From SVTX01 sp045542075 (GTDB taxonomy: Bacteria; Bacillota; Clostridia; Oscillospirales; CAG-272), in contig JAZQKI010000026.1 in the NCBI GenBank assembly GCA_045542075.1, positions 1-55,320 of the forward strand: a stretch of 55,320 nucleotides of DNA. Direction: 5' to 3'. Below the pieces are notes generated by a model, which saw nothing but the letters and a program-made list of their open reading frames with translations, ran no database searches and was not told the origin of the DNA. A program made the translations under genes and the position numbers. Positions 25,992 to 34,447 of this stretch are shown here, piece by piece (position 1 is the stretch's first letter; each line of letters opens with the position of its first letter).

Positions 25992-27395
25992 ATGGCATTT
26001 TTTCTGAACGATAATTTTCTTTTGAATACGGATATTTCCCGTAAGCTATATTTTGAGAGCGCGGCGAGAATGCCGATTATTGACTATCACTGTCATATTG
26101 ATCCAAGGGAGATATACGAGGACAGACGGTTTGAAAATATTACGGAGCTTTGGCTTTCGCGCGACCATTATAAATGGCGCTTGATGCGTTCTGACGGCGT
26201 TGACGAGTATTATATTACGGGAGATGCGGACCCATACGAAAAATTTTTGAAATTTGCCGATCTTATGCCAAGAGCGATAGGCAACCCAATGTATCATTGG
26301 TGCCATCTTGAGCTTAAAAATTATTTTGGATATAACGGCGTTTTGAATATGGGTACCGCAAGAGAGGTCTGGGAGCTTTGCGAGGGCAAGCTTAAGGAGA
26401 AAAACATGAGCGCGCGCGGAATTATAGCGCAGAGCAATGTCGTATTCATAGGCACTACGGACGATCCTGTTGACTCGCTTGAATATCACGAGCTTATATC
26501 ACAGGACAAGACCATGAGCACTACCGTAGCACCCACATTCCGTCCCGATAAGGCTTTGAATATTGATAAGAACGGCTGGAGAGAATATATCGGAAAGCTC
26601 TCGGAGGTGTCGGGAGCTGACATTAAGGATCTTGCGAGTCTTAAGAATGCGCTGGGAAAACGCATAGAGTATTTTGCGGCACACGGGTGTCGCGCAAGCG
26701 ACCACGGACTTGACCGTATGGTCTATGCTGTTGCGAGTGAGGAGAAAATAAATCAGATTATCAAACGAGGATTGTCAGGGGAGTGTGTAGTGGATGATGA
26801 GGCGGAAACGCTCAAGACCGAGCTGCTTGTTTTTTGCGCCGAAGAATACGCCCGATACGGATGGGTAATGCAGATTCATTACAATTGCATGCGAAATCCA
26901 AATTCGAAAATGTTTGACAAGCTCGGTGCTGACACGGGCTTTGATTGTATTTACCCCGACAACGGAAGCCGTAAGCTTGCGATGTTGCTTGACAGACTCG
27001 ACCGCGAGGGTAAGCTGCCGAAAACCATACTTTACAGTCTTGACGCATCTGATAATGCCTTTCTTGATACACTTATCGGCGCTTTTCAGGGCAAGGAGAT
27101 TTCGGGCAAGCTTCAGCACGGAAGCGCGTGGTGGTTCAATGATAATAAGCAGGGAATACGCGATCAGCTCATAAGCCTTGCAAATCTCGGCCTGCTTGGA
27201 AATTTTGTGGGAATGCTGACGGACTCCCGCAGTTTTCTGAGCTACACAAGGCACGAATATTTCCGCCGTGTTCTTTGTTCGCTTATAGGCGAGTGGGTAG
27301 AAAATGGGGAATATCCAAATGACGAGGTGGCTCTTTCCAGACTCGTTGAGGATATATGCTACAAAAACGCAAAAAAGTATTTTGGACTCAGTTAG
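25992..27395 (+). CDS. uxaC: Glucuronate (uronate) isomerase
   Basis: 467 aa from the ATG at 25992 (AAAGGAGAG upstream), the standard length. It isomerises D-glucuronate to D-fructuronate and D-galacturonate to D-tagaturonate. The N-terminal FLNDNFLLNTDISRKLYFE and the metal-binding DYHCHIDPREIYED are diagnostic, with TTDDP, QIHYN and the GSAWWFND motif further on. It is paired with uxuA 15 nt downstream, so glucuronate is likely the main route served. Confidence 0.95.
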   Translation: MAFFLNDNFLLNTDISRKLYFESAARMPIIDYHCHIDPREIYEDRRFENITELWLSRDHYKWRLMRSDGVDEYYITGDADPYEKFLKFADLMPRAIGNPMYHWCHLELKNYFGYNGVLNMGTAREVWELCEGKLKEKNMSARGIIAQSNVVFIGTTDDPVDSLEYHELISQDKTMSTTVAPTFRPDKALNIDKNGWREYIGKLSEVSGADIKDLASLKNALGKRIEYFAAHGCRASDHGLDRMVYAVASEEKINQIIKRGLSGECVVDDEAETLKTELLVFCAEEYARYGWVMQIHYNCMRNPNSKMFDKLGADTGFDCIYPDNGSRKLAMLLDRLDREGKLPKTILYSLDASDNAFLDTLIGAFQGKEISGKLQHGSAWWFNDNKQGIRDQLISLANLGLLGNFVGMLTDSRSFLSYTRHEYFRRVLCSLIGEWVENGEYPNDEVALSRLVEDICYKNAKKYFGLS

Positions 27396-27410
27396 GAGGT
27401 AGGAGCTGAT

Positions 27411-28496
27411 ATGCCGATGAAAATGTGCTTTCGCTGGTACGGAGAGGGGAACGATAAAATAAAGCTCTCCGATATCAGGCAGATACCAGGTGTTGACGGG
27501 ATAGTTTGGGCGCTGCACCACAAAATGCCGGGCGAGATATGGGAGGAGGATGAGATAGCTGAAGTAAAGCGTCAGCTTGACGAATACGGCTTTAATATGG
27601 ACGTGGTTGAGTCAGTGAATGTTCACGATGACATAAAGATAGGTCTGCCGACAAGGGATATGTATATTGAAAATTATAAGCAGTGCATACGAAATCTCTC
27701 AAGGTTCGGCGTAAAGGTAATATGCTATAACTTTATGCCTGTGTTCGACTGGACAAGAAGCAACCTGTTTCATCCCGTAGGGGACGGCTCGACGGCGCTT
27801 TTTTACGAAAAGAATATGATACAGGATGACTATAACGCAATGGCAAGGTATATTTTGGGCTTTACCGAAAAGTACAATATGTCCTTTCCGGGCTGGGAGC
27901 CCGAAAGAATGGCAAGACTTGACCAGCTTTTTTTCGCGTACGAGGGCGTAGACCACGAAAAGCTCTGGGAAAATCTCAGATATTTTCTTGAGGCTGTTAT
28001 GCCTACCTGCCGAGAGTGTGACGTCAAAATGGCAATACACATGGACGATCCGCCGTGGGATATTTTTGGGCTCCCCAGACTTCTTGTGGACGAGGCGAGC
28101 ATAGACCGCTTTTTGAATATGGTGGACGACGAATATAACTGCCTCACACTTTGCTCGGGAAGTCTTAACGCAAATCCCGAAAATAACGTAGCCGATATTG
28201 TGCGAAAGCACTGCGACAGAATTGCCTTTGCGCATATAAGGAACGTAAAGCATTTTGAAAACGGTGACTTCTCCGAGGCGAGCCACAGAGACTGCGACGG
28301 AGATACGGGTATACTCGATATTCTGAAGGCATATCACGATTGCGGCTTTGAGGGATATATCCGTCCCGACCACGGCAGACACCTTTGGGATGAGAAGGCA
28401 GGCAACGTACGTCCCGGATACGGACTTTACGACCGCGCGCTCGGTATTATGTATATGCTCGGCGTGTGGGATAGCCTTGAAAAATTTGATAAGTGA
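27411..28496 (+). CDS. uxuA: Mannonate dehydratase
   Basis: 361 aa, normal length. It dehydrates D-mannonate to 2-keto-3-deoxygluconate. Family marks: MKMCFRWYGEGND, GVDGIVWALHHKMPGE, VVESVNVHDDIK, MAIHMDDPPWDIFGLPR (metal site), LTLCSGSLNANPENNV and YIRPDHGRHLW. It follows uxaC after 15 nt with a GGAGGT ribosome site. The reductase step between them (fructuronate to mannonate) is not encoded beside it. Confidence 0.95.
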   Translation: MPMKMCFRWYGEGNDKIKLSDIRQIPGVDGIVWALHHKMPGEIWEEDEIAEVKRQLDEYGFNMDVVESVNVHDDIKIGLPTRDMYIENYKQCIRNLSRFGVKVICYNFMPVFDWTRSNLFHPVGDGSTALFYEKNMIQDDYNAMARYILGFTEKYNMSFPGWEPERMARLDQLFFAYEGVDHEKLWENLRYFLEAVMPTCRECDVKMAIHMDDPPWDIFGLPRLLVDEASIDRFLNMVDDEYNCLTLCSGSLNANPENNVADIVRKHCDRIAFAHIRNVKHFENGDFSEASHRDCDGDTGILDILKAYHDCGFEGYIRPDHGRHLWDEKAGNVRPGYGLYDRALGIMYMLGVWDSLEKFDK

Positions 28497-28567
28497 TAAG
28501 GAGAATTTAAGCTTTTGCTTAATGCGGATAAGTAATATTCTGAAAAAAGGCTTGGATATATAGCTTT

Positions 28568-28591
28568 GCGGCGGGCATTTGCGCCCGCCGC
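28568..28591 (+). terminator. GC-rich hairpin after uxuA
   Basis: A perfect 9-bp GC stem (28568-28576 with 28583-28591) and a 6-nt loop, without a clear T-run. It probably ends or stabilises the uxaC-uxuA transcript. Confidence 0.5.
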
Positions 28592-28612
28592 TTACGTTAT
28601 GAAAAAAGGTTA

Positions 28613-28641
28613 TTGAAATGAGGCGGAGTTTATGCTATAAT
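28613..28641 (+). promoter_or_regulatory. Promoter of the two-component genes
   Basis: TTGAAA (28613-28618), 17-nt spacer, TATAAT (28636-28641), about 45 nt before the response-regulator start. Confidence 0.8.
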
Positions 28642-28686
28642 AAATATATAATGAAATCAATCCGAAAACAAGCTTATGAGGTGAAT

Positions 28687-29382
28687 ATGAAGGACGGAAA
28701 GAAATATATTCTTGTTGCAGATGATGAAAAGGAGATAAGGGAAGTGCTGACACTTCTGCTCTCGGGAGAGGGGTACTGCGTGAAATGTGCGGAAGACGGT
28801 CAGAGCGCGCTTGATATGGCAAGCGAGGAGATAGACCTTTATATTCTTGATGTAAATATGCCTGTTCTTACGGGATTTATGGCAGGTGCGGGTATAAGAA
28901 AGAAATTTGATACGCCCATCATATTCCTTACTGCCTATTCGGGGGAGTCCGACAAGGTCATGGGATTTTCCGTTGGAGCGGATGATTACATAGTAAAGCC
29001 CTTTTCAAATATGGAGCTTCTTATGAGAGTGAAGGCAATACTGCGCCGTAATATAGGAGGGTCCAAGGAGTCAGTAAAGCCTGCGTCAAACCGCATAGCA
29101 TTTGTTGACGTGTTTCTTGATCTTGACAGTCAGGCTATAATCAAGGGTGAGGAATCAGTCGCTCTGACCTACACGGAATTCAAGATACTTGAGCTTCTTC
29201 TGAATAATCGCAAGCGTATCTTTTCGCTTGACCAGATCTATCAGAGCATCTGGAACGACAATGCGGTCGGTGACAGCGCCATTATGGTGCATATCAAGAA
29301 TATCCGTAAAAAGCTCGGAGATAACTCACGTGAGCCTACCTATATAAAGACGGCATGGGGAAGGGGGTATTACGTTGATTGA
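28687..29382 (+). CDS. OmpR-family response regulator
   Basis: 231 aa from the ATG at 28687, with GAGGTG just before it. The receiver domain (residues ~5-118) has the acidic DDE near the N-terminus, phospho-acceptor Asp55 (YILDVNMP) and the Lys of DDYIVKPFS. The C-terminal winged helix (~130-231) is of OmpR/PhoB type: LTYTEFKILELLL, MVHIKNIRKKLG, WGRGYY. Its partner kinase overlaps its end by 8 nt. Tandem repeats upstream of the gene at 30522 are its most likely DNA target. Confidence 0.94.
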   Translation: MKDGKKYILVADDEKEIREVLTLLLSGEGYCVKCAEDGQSALDMASEEIDLYILDVNMPVLTGFMAGAGIRKKFDTPIIFLTAYSGESDKVMGFSVGADDYIVKPFSNMELLMRVKAILRRNIGGSKESVKPASNRIAFVDVFLDLDSQAIIKGEESVALTYTEFKILELLLNNRKRIFSLDQIYQSIWNDNAVGDSAIMVHIKNIRKKLGDNSREPTYIKTAWGRGYYVD

Positions 29383-30406
29383 TAAAACAAAAAAGCGACG
29401 CAAGCTATCTCTTGAGATACTTGTAATATTTGCTATATGCTTTGCTATATCGCTCGTGTTGTACCTTTTTCTGACGTTTTTCGGTATAGGAATAATTGAG
29501 GAATACTGCTTTAATAATGATATTTATCTTGATGAATTTGAGGCTTACCGCCTGGACAATACCGTGCTGGGAGTAAGTCTTGTGGTTACGGTGGTTTTCT
29601 TTATTATTTTGTTTTTCGCGCTTTTTGGCGAGCGTCTCGCTTATATCCGTACAATAACCAAGGGTGTTGACGCCTTGCAGCAGGGAGATTTCGGACACAG
29701 AGTCGAGCTGAAGGGCAACAACGAGCTGACACAGCTTGCGGATAAAATAAATTATCTTTCAGAGAGCGAGCAAAAGATAAAGGAAAGGGAAAGAAGGTTG
29801 GGTGAGGAAAAGGAGGAGCTTATCCGTACGCTCTCACACGATATCCGCACTCCCTTGACCTCTATTATGTCATACACTCAGCTGCTTGAGACAAAAAAAG
29901 ATCTGACACCGCAGGAGCAAAAGGAATATCTGGCGCTTGTCAGCAAAAAAACCGCGCAGATAAAGCAGCTGACGGATATTCTGCTTGACGGCGGCAGTCG
30001 CGAGGTGGAGTATTTTGAGGACGCAAGGTTGCTTTTTGAACAGCTCGCAGGGGAGTTTGAGGAAATGCTTGAGGGTGATTATAAGCTCTCGACCATACTG
30101 CTACCGTCATCCGTTTTTTCGGGTAGCCTTGATACCCGTGAGATGCGCAGGATATTTGACAATCTTATATCCAATATACAAAAGTATGCCGAGCCGACTG
30201 AGGCTGTTGAGCTTTCAGTCTCAAAAGGAGACTTTGGCATTGTGATACGGCAGAAAAACTCAATAAGAAAAAATAAACAGCCATCAGAGAGCTACCGAAT
30301 GGGGATCAACAGCATCCGCCGTATTGCTCACAATTACGGCGGCGGAGTTGACGTGTCCGATGACGGACATTATTTTGAAATTACTATCACACTTTCAGAT
30401 ATTTGA
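29375..30406 (+). CDS. Sensor histidine kinase
   Basis: 343 aa from a TTG start (AGGGGG site upstream) inside the end of the regulator gene. Two membrane segments (~13-37 and ~60-83) enclose only a ~22-residue acidic loop outside, so it probably senses the membrane or a partner protein. HAMP follows (~85-140), then the HisKA box LSHDIRTPLTS with His155. The ATP-binding domain keeps the N-box (IFDNLISNIQKYAE) but the usual DxGxG box is not evident (GIVIRQKNSIRK). It ends in GGGVDVSDDGHYFEITI. A functional kinase is likely but the missing G-box is unusual. Confidence 0.88.
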   Translation: MIDKTKKRRKLSLEILVIFAICFAISLVLYLFLTFFGIGIIEEYCFNNDIYLDEFEAYRLDNTVLGVSLVVTVVFFIILFFALFGERLAYIRTITKGVDALQQGDFGHRVELKGNNELTQLADKINYLSESEQKIKERERRLGEEKEELIRTLSHDIRTPLTSIMSYTQLLETKKDLTPQEQKEYLALVSKKTAQIKQLTDILLDGGSREVEYFEDARLLFEQLAGEFEEMLEGDYKLSTILLPSSVFSGSLDTREMRRIFDNLISNIQKYAEPTEAVELSVSKGDFGIVIRQKNSIRKNKQPSESYRMGINSIRRIAHNYGGGVDVSDDGHYFEITITLSDI

Positions 30407-30412
30407 CTGAAT

Positions 30413-30453
30413 CTTTAGAATTCTTTAGAATTTTCTGTGAAATTTCTTTAGAA
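30413..30453 (+). promoter_or_regulatory. Candidate response-regulator operator (CTTTAGAA repeats)
   Basis: Three exact copies of CTTTAGAA lie at 30413-30420, 30423-30430 and 30446-30453. The first two are 10 bp apart, the spacing used by OmpR-type dimers. The third overlaps the likely -35 region of a promoter with TATAGT at 30467-30472. This fits activation by the regulator encoded upstream. Confidence 0.5.
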
Positions 30454-30521
30454 AGCTATGGTATTCTATAGTCACCAAAGGGAAACATCCCAAAAATAAA
30501 ACTGAAAGTGAGGAAATAAAT

Positions 30522-30863
30522 ATGTTTACATCTTTGGATTTATTGGTAGTTGCTTTTATGATTCTTGCGGCTCTTACGCTGCTCTCGATCTGTCTGATGT
30601 TCCTTATCAGAAACAGAATAGCTCGCAGAGTGTTTTTCTATATAGTATCCGTGCTCGGACTCTATATTTCCTGGGTAGGATTCCGCATCGGAATCGGCGG
30701 ATTGTTCTATGTACAGATCGCGGTTGGAATTCTGACAGCTCTGACCTTGATAGGCGCATTCGTGCTTGAAAGAGTAAGCAGAGGCAACAAGGTAATGTTC
30801 CTTATCGCGCGAATAGTATCCGCTGCTGCTCTCGGTGTTGCGCTTCTTAACGCGCTTATCTGA
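30522..30863 (+). CDS. Small membrane protein linked to the two-component system
   Basis: 113 aa, unrecognised, made of four hydrophobic segments (about 6-30, 38-56, 60-84, 90-112) with short basic loops (RNRIARR, RVSRGNK). It has a good GTGAGG ribosome site. It has its own leader with repeats that look like a response-regulator operator and a terminator afterwards, so it is a single-gene unit probably controlled by the adjacent kinase/regulator pair. A role in envelope stress is inference. Confidence 0.65.
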   Translation: MFTSLDLLVVAFMILAALTLLSICLMFLIRNRIARRVFFYIVSVLGLYISWVGFRIGIGGLFYVQIAVGILTALTLIGAFVLERVSRGNKVMFLIARIVSAAALGVALLNALI

Positions 30864-30901
30864 TTTGAGATCATAAGGTGATACCGACTCACAATATCAA
30901 A

Positions 30902-30936
30902 GCGGCAACCGTTAATCGGTTGCCGCCTGAATTTTT
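30902..30936 (+). terminator. Terminator of the small membrane protein gene
   Basis: A perfect 9-bp stem (30902-30910 with 30918-30926), 7-nt loop, then a delayed T-run (30932-30936). Confidence 0.7.
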
Positions 30937-30965
30937 ATAAGGGGAAAAGTGCGGTTGAAAAACAG

Positions 30966-30994
30966 TTGCAAAGCGAATGAAAGTATGATATAAT
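30966..30994 (+). promoter_or_regulatory. Promoter of the flavin reductase-nitroreductase-SDR genes
   Basis: TTGCAA (30966-30971), 17-nt spacer, TATAAT (30989-30994). Confidence 0.7.
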
Positions 30995-31066
30995 GACGTT
31001 GTAAGATAAGCAAGCGCAAAGCGGGCTTGCTCGATGATTATAAAAAATTTCCCAAAGGAGCAGATT

Positions 31067-31624
31067 ATGCGTAAAAATTTCGGGCCTAAAACATGGCTTT
31101 ATCCTATGCCCGTGCTTATTATTGGCACGTATGATGAAAACGGCAACCCCGACGCGATGAACGCGGCTTGGGGCGGTATTTACGACACAAATCAGGTTAT
31201 GATATGTATTGCCGACGAGCACAAAACCTATGAAAATATAAAGAGAACGGGAGAATTTACCGTCAGCTTCGGCACGGTGAAAACAGTGGTATCCTGTGAC
31301 TATGTGGGCATAGTTTCAGCTAACGATGAACCAAACAAGCTTGTAAAAGCGGGATTTCATACGACAAAAAGCGAGTTTGTAAACGCTCCCATTATCAACG
31401 AGCTTCCCATGACAGTAGAGTGCAGGCTCATCAAATTCAACGAGGACGGCATATGCATTGGCGAGATAGTTAATAGCTCTGCGGACGAGAGTATTCTTGA
31501 CGAAAACGGCAGGATCGATGCAAAAAAGCTTGATCCTATAATCTGTGACAGCGCGGCGCAGGCATATTGGAGCTTTGGCGAGAAGATAGGCAAGACGTTT
31601 TCTGACGGAAAAAAGCTAAAATGA
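31067..31624 (+). CDS. Flavin reductase-like / flavoredoxin family protein
   Basis: 185 aa from the ATG at 31067 (AAAGGAG upstream). The FMN-binding split-barrel pattern is clear: LYPMPVLIIGTYDENGNPDAMNAAWGGI, then RTGEFTVSFGT and MTVECRLIKF. Relatives bind FMN and reduce flavins or pass electrons in anaerobes. It is followed directly by a nitroreductase gene, another FMN enzyme, which suggests a shared redox role. Confidence 0.87.
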   Translation: MRKNFGPKTWLYPMPVLIIGTYDENGNPDAMNAAWGGIYDTNQVMICIADEHKTYENIKRTGEFTVSFGTVKTVVSCDYVGIVSANDEPNKLVKAGFHTTKSEFVNAPIINELPMTVECRLIKFNEDGICIGEIVNSSADESILDENGRIDAKKLDPIICDSAAQAYWSFGEKIGKTFSDGKKLK

Positions 31625-31641
31625 AAAACGGAGAAGCAAAT

Positions 31642-32172
31642 ATGAATTTTACCGAAATTGCTAAAAACAGACAGTCCTGCAGATCATACGATCCCGAGCG
31701 CGCGGTAGAGCAGGAGAGTCTTGATCTTATTCTTGCGTCCGCGCGCCTTGCGCCATCGGCATGTAACGGACAGCCTTATCATATCACCGTATGCAAGGGC
31801 GAGGCCGCAAAAAAAGTTGCCAAGTCCACGCAGGGTATGGGAATGAACAAATTTGCCAATGACGCACCCGTGATGCTCGTCATCTCGGAGAAGCCCTACG
31901 TCAAGACTGCGGCGCTTGGTGCGAAGGTAAAAAACAACGATTATCGCTCAATCGACATCGGTATTTTGTCTGCGTATATTACGGCAGAGGCAACCGCGCA
32001 GGGGCTTGGAACTTGTATTCTCGGTTGGCTGGACGATACCGAAATACGTAAAATATGCGGGCTTGACGGAGCCGTCCGTCTTGTAATTACGCTTGGTTAC
32101 GCAAAGAACGGCGATAAGCTGCGCGCAAAAAAGCGCAAGGACATAGACGAGCTTGTCAGCTATGTCGAGTGA
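31642..32172 (+). CDS. Nitroreductase family protein
   Basis: 176 aa from the ATG at 31642 (CGGAG upstream); an ATG at 31621 overlapping the previous stop is the other choice. The N-terminal IAKNRQSCRSYDPERAV and SARLAPSACNGQPYHI are the FMN-binding signatures; ATAQGLGTCILGW is the usual mid-protein motif. NAD(P)H-dependent reduction of nitro or quinone compounds; the natural substrate is unknown. Confidence 0.9.
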   Translation: MNFTEIAKNRQSCRSYDPERAVEQESLDLILASARLAPSACNGQPYHITVCKGEAAKKVAKSTQGMGMNKFANDAPVMLVISEKPYVKTAALGAKVKNNDYRSIDIGILSAYITAEATAQGLGTCILGWLDDTEIRKICGLDGAVRLVITLGYAKNGDKLRAKKRKDIDELVSYVE

Positions 32173-32211
32173 GGACTTGTGTCAGACAAGAAAAATTCAG
32201 AGGATAATAAT

Positions 32212-32922
32212 ATGTATGATTTCAAAAATAAAATTGTCGTCGTCACAGGCGGCGCGAGAGGAATAGGCAGATGCATCAGGGAACAGTTTGAGGCGGCGGG
32301 CGCTAAGGTCTGTGTTATCGACGTGCTTGAAAACGACTATTTCGTAGGCGACCTGGCAGATAAAAATACCCTTGATAAATTTGCTGAAAAAGTCATATCC
32401 GACTACGGGCGCGTTGATTTTATTATCAATAATGCCGCCCCACTTTCAAAGGGGATCTCAAGCTGTGAATATGAGGAGTTTGAATACGCTCTCAGGGTAG
32501 GCGTTACCGCGCCGTTCTATCTCTCAAAACTCTTTTTGCCATACTTTGGCGAGGGGGCGAGCATCGTCAATATTTCTTCGTCGCGTGACCGAATGAGTCA
32601 ACCCGAGACCGAGAGCTATACGGCGGCTAAGGGCGGCATCTCTGCGCTGACCCATGCGCTCGCGGTCAGTCTTGCGGGCAAGGCGCGAGTTAACTCTGTT
32701 TCGCCCGGCTGGATAGATAATGATTATAAGGTTTATGAGGGAGCGGATGCCACCCAGCAGCCTGCGGGCAGGGTGGGGACCCCACTTGACATCGCTAACA
32801 TGGTGCTTTATCTTTGCTCGGATATGTCCGGCTTTATCACGGGCGAAAATATCTGTATAGACGGCGGCATGACCCGTCAGATGATCTACCACGGCGATAA
32901 CGGCTGGAAGCTTGAGCCTTAA
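32212..32922 (+). CDS. Short-chain dehydrogenase/reductase
   Basis: 236 aa from the ATG at 32212 (GAGGATAAT upstream); an alternative GTG start lies at 32179. Rossmann motif TGGARGIGRC, NNAA near residue 76, catalytic Tyr136-x-x-x-Lys140 (YTAAK), and NICIDGGM near the end. NAD(P)-dependent, substrate unknown. It sits behind two flavin enzymes with short gaps, so it is likely co-transcribed. A strong terminator follows. Confidence 0.9.
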   Translation: MYDFKNKIVVVTGGARGIGRCIREQFEAAGAKVCVIDVLENDYFVGDLADKNTLDKFAEKVISDYGRVDFIINNAAPLSKGISSCEYEEFEYALRVGVTAPFYLSKLFLPYFGEGASIVNISSSRDRMSQPETESYTAAKGGISALTHALAVSLAGKARVNSVSPGWIDNDYKVYEGADATQQPAGRVGTPLDIANMVLYLCSDMSGFITGENICIDGGMTRQMIYHGDNGWKLEP

Positions 32923-32958
32923 GATCCAAATCCTTGCTCGGTAATCAAAAACAAAATG

Positions 32959-33000
32959 ATCCGCTCTGTTATGTGTAGGCATAATAGAGCGGATTTTTTT
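32959..33000 (+). terminator. Terminator after the SDR gene
   Basis: A 14-bp stem (32959-32972 with 32981-32994, one G-U pair), 8-nt loop and a T-run to 33000. Confidence 0.9.
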
Positions 33001-33029
33001 ATTTATTTTGACCTTTTTTGGCAGACGGA

Positions 33030-33058
33030 TTGACAAAGGTAAAAAATGGGTGTATAAT
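33030..33058 (+). promoter_or_regulatory. Consensus promoter of the LuxR-type regulator
   Basis: TTGACA (33030-33035), 17-nt spacer, TATAAT (33053-33058): perfect boxes. The predicted leader of ~125 nt carries the three repeats described next. Confidence 0.85.
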
Positions 33059-33070
33059 ACAAACAGATAA

Positions 33071-33160
33071 TATTCGCGCAAACGAACAAAAGACAAGTAA
33101 GCAATTATTCGTGCAAACGAATAAAACTAATTGTCATAACGATCGCGCTCACGACTAAAC
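33071..33160 (+). repeat. Three ~20-bp repeats at 34-35 bp spacing in the regulator leader
   Basis: Copies at 33071-33091, 33106-33126 and 33140-33160 share TCGyGCaaACGAaya. The first two are nearly identical and contain TTCG-N6-CGAA, an inverted repeat; the third is degenerate. They lie just downstream of the promoter, so a bound protein could block transcription (autorepression). As RNA they could form small hairpins instead. Confidence 0.6.
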
Positions 33161-33191
33161 AACAAGTCAATTTTCAGTTTGGGAGAAGAAT

Positions 33192-34439
33192 ATGGAGTAT
33201 ATCACAGTCAGTCAAGCGGCGGAAAAATGGAGTATTTCCCCTCGCCGAGTTCAAATACTTTGCGGCAGCGACAGAATAAATGGAGCGGTCCGATTCGGAT
33301 CTAATTGGATGATCCCAGCCGAGGCAGAGCGTCCCGCCGACGGCAGAAGCAAGAAAAGGGTGGAAAAGCAAGCAGATCGGCATAATTCCGATATGCCGAT
33401 GCCAAGAAAAACCCCATTTTTACACATGACGGATATTTACAGTGTGCCAGGCAGTGCCGACAGAGTGTCAGCATCTCTTTCGGAAAACCACGAGGCGCAG
33501 GTGCTATTTGAGGCAGAAATAGCTTACTCCCGCGGTGATATTGATAAGGTTTACGAGAGCGCAAATTACCTTTTGCAAAAGCACTCAGGGTTTTACGCGA
33601 TCATAGGCGCGGGAATGTTGCTCGCGCTTTGTGCCATCTGGAAGGGAGATATATCCATGTGGCGCAGAGCGAAGGTCCATATTGCGGAAGCTCCCGCAAA
33701 GGACGACCATGACAGAGATATAATTTCTTTTTCAATTACTGCTGTTGACAGTATGCTGTATGATGTTCAGAATTTTCCCGAGTGGTTTAAGACGGGGTGC
33801 TTTGAGCCTTTGCACAGAGACTCTATGCCTGCGGCAAAGGTATTCTACGCGAAATTTTTATATGCGATAGGATATGCGGTGGCAACTAAGGAATTTTCGC
33901 TTGACGGTGTTCACGGTCTTTCGCTGTTATCGATAGTGCCTGCCACGATAGAGCCTATGATCTCGTGGGCTATGTCGGATCAGACCTTGATCTCCGAGAT
34001 ATATCTGCGTATGACCTGCGCCGCGGTCTACCACAACAGCGGAAACGACGGACAGGCAATTCGTCATATAGACAAAGCAATTTCACTTGCACTGCCCGAT
34101 AAGCTTTACGGAATACTTGCCGAATACGGACGCACGTTAGATTCACTGTTGGAGCAGAGGTTGTCAAGAGTGGACGCGGAGGCTTGGAATACAGTGAGTC
34201 AGCTGTACAAGATACATAAGGATGGATGGTCAAGGCTGAGTGGCAGCGTGCGCGGAAAAACAATTATTACCACGCTCTCATCCAAGGAACGAGAGGTCGC
34301 CAAGCTTGCTGCCTTTGGTATGAGAAATAGTGAGATCGCGGAGAAGCTTCACATGTCCATTTCGGGTGTAAAGCAGGCAATTACAAAGGTATCGCAAAAG
34401 TCTGGCCTGGACAGAGAGGAATTTGCCGCGATACTGTAA
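33192..34439 (+). CDS. LuxR-type transcriptional regulator with an extra N-terminal HTH-like domain
   Basis: 415 aa. Residues 1-50 (YITVSQAAEKWSISPRRVQIL...RFGSNWMIPAEAER) look like an excisionase/MerR-type winged helix. The middle ~290 residues are helical and TPR-like (IAYSRGDIDKVYESANYLL, YHNSGNDGQAIRHIDKAISLA). Residues ~355-415 are a LuxR/GerE helix-turn-helix (LSSKEREVAKLAAFGMRNSEIAEKLHM). No ATPase motif is seen, so it is smaller than MalT. It precedes the giant surface-protein genes and may control them and itself. Confidence 0.82.
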   Translation: MEYITVSQAAEKWSISPRRVQILCGSDRINGAVRFGSNWMIPAEAERPADGRSKKRVEKQADRHNSDMPMPRKTPFLHMTDIYSVPGSADRVSASLSENHEAQVLFEAEIAYSRGDIDKVYESANYLLQKHSGFYAIIGAGMLLALCAIWKGDISMWRRAKVHIAEAPAKDDHDRDIISFSITAVDSMLYDVQNFPEWFKTGCFEPLHRDSMPAAKVFYAKFLYAIGYAVATKEFSLDGVHGLSLLSIVPATIEPMISWAMSDQTLISEIYLRMTCAAVYHNSGNDGQAIRHIDKAISLALPDKLYGILAEYGRTLDSLLEQRLSRVDAEAWNTVSQLYKIHKDGWSRLSGSVRGKTIITTLSSKEREVAKLAAFGMRNSEIAEKLHMSISGVKQAITKVSQKSGLDREEFAAIL

Positions 34440-34447
34440 AAATAATT

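Noticed and set aside
33071..33160. Possible mini CRISPR array
   Set aside because: There are only three copies, the third degenerate, with spacers of ~14 bp that are too short, and no cas genes are present.
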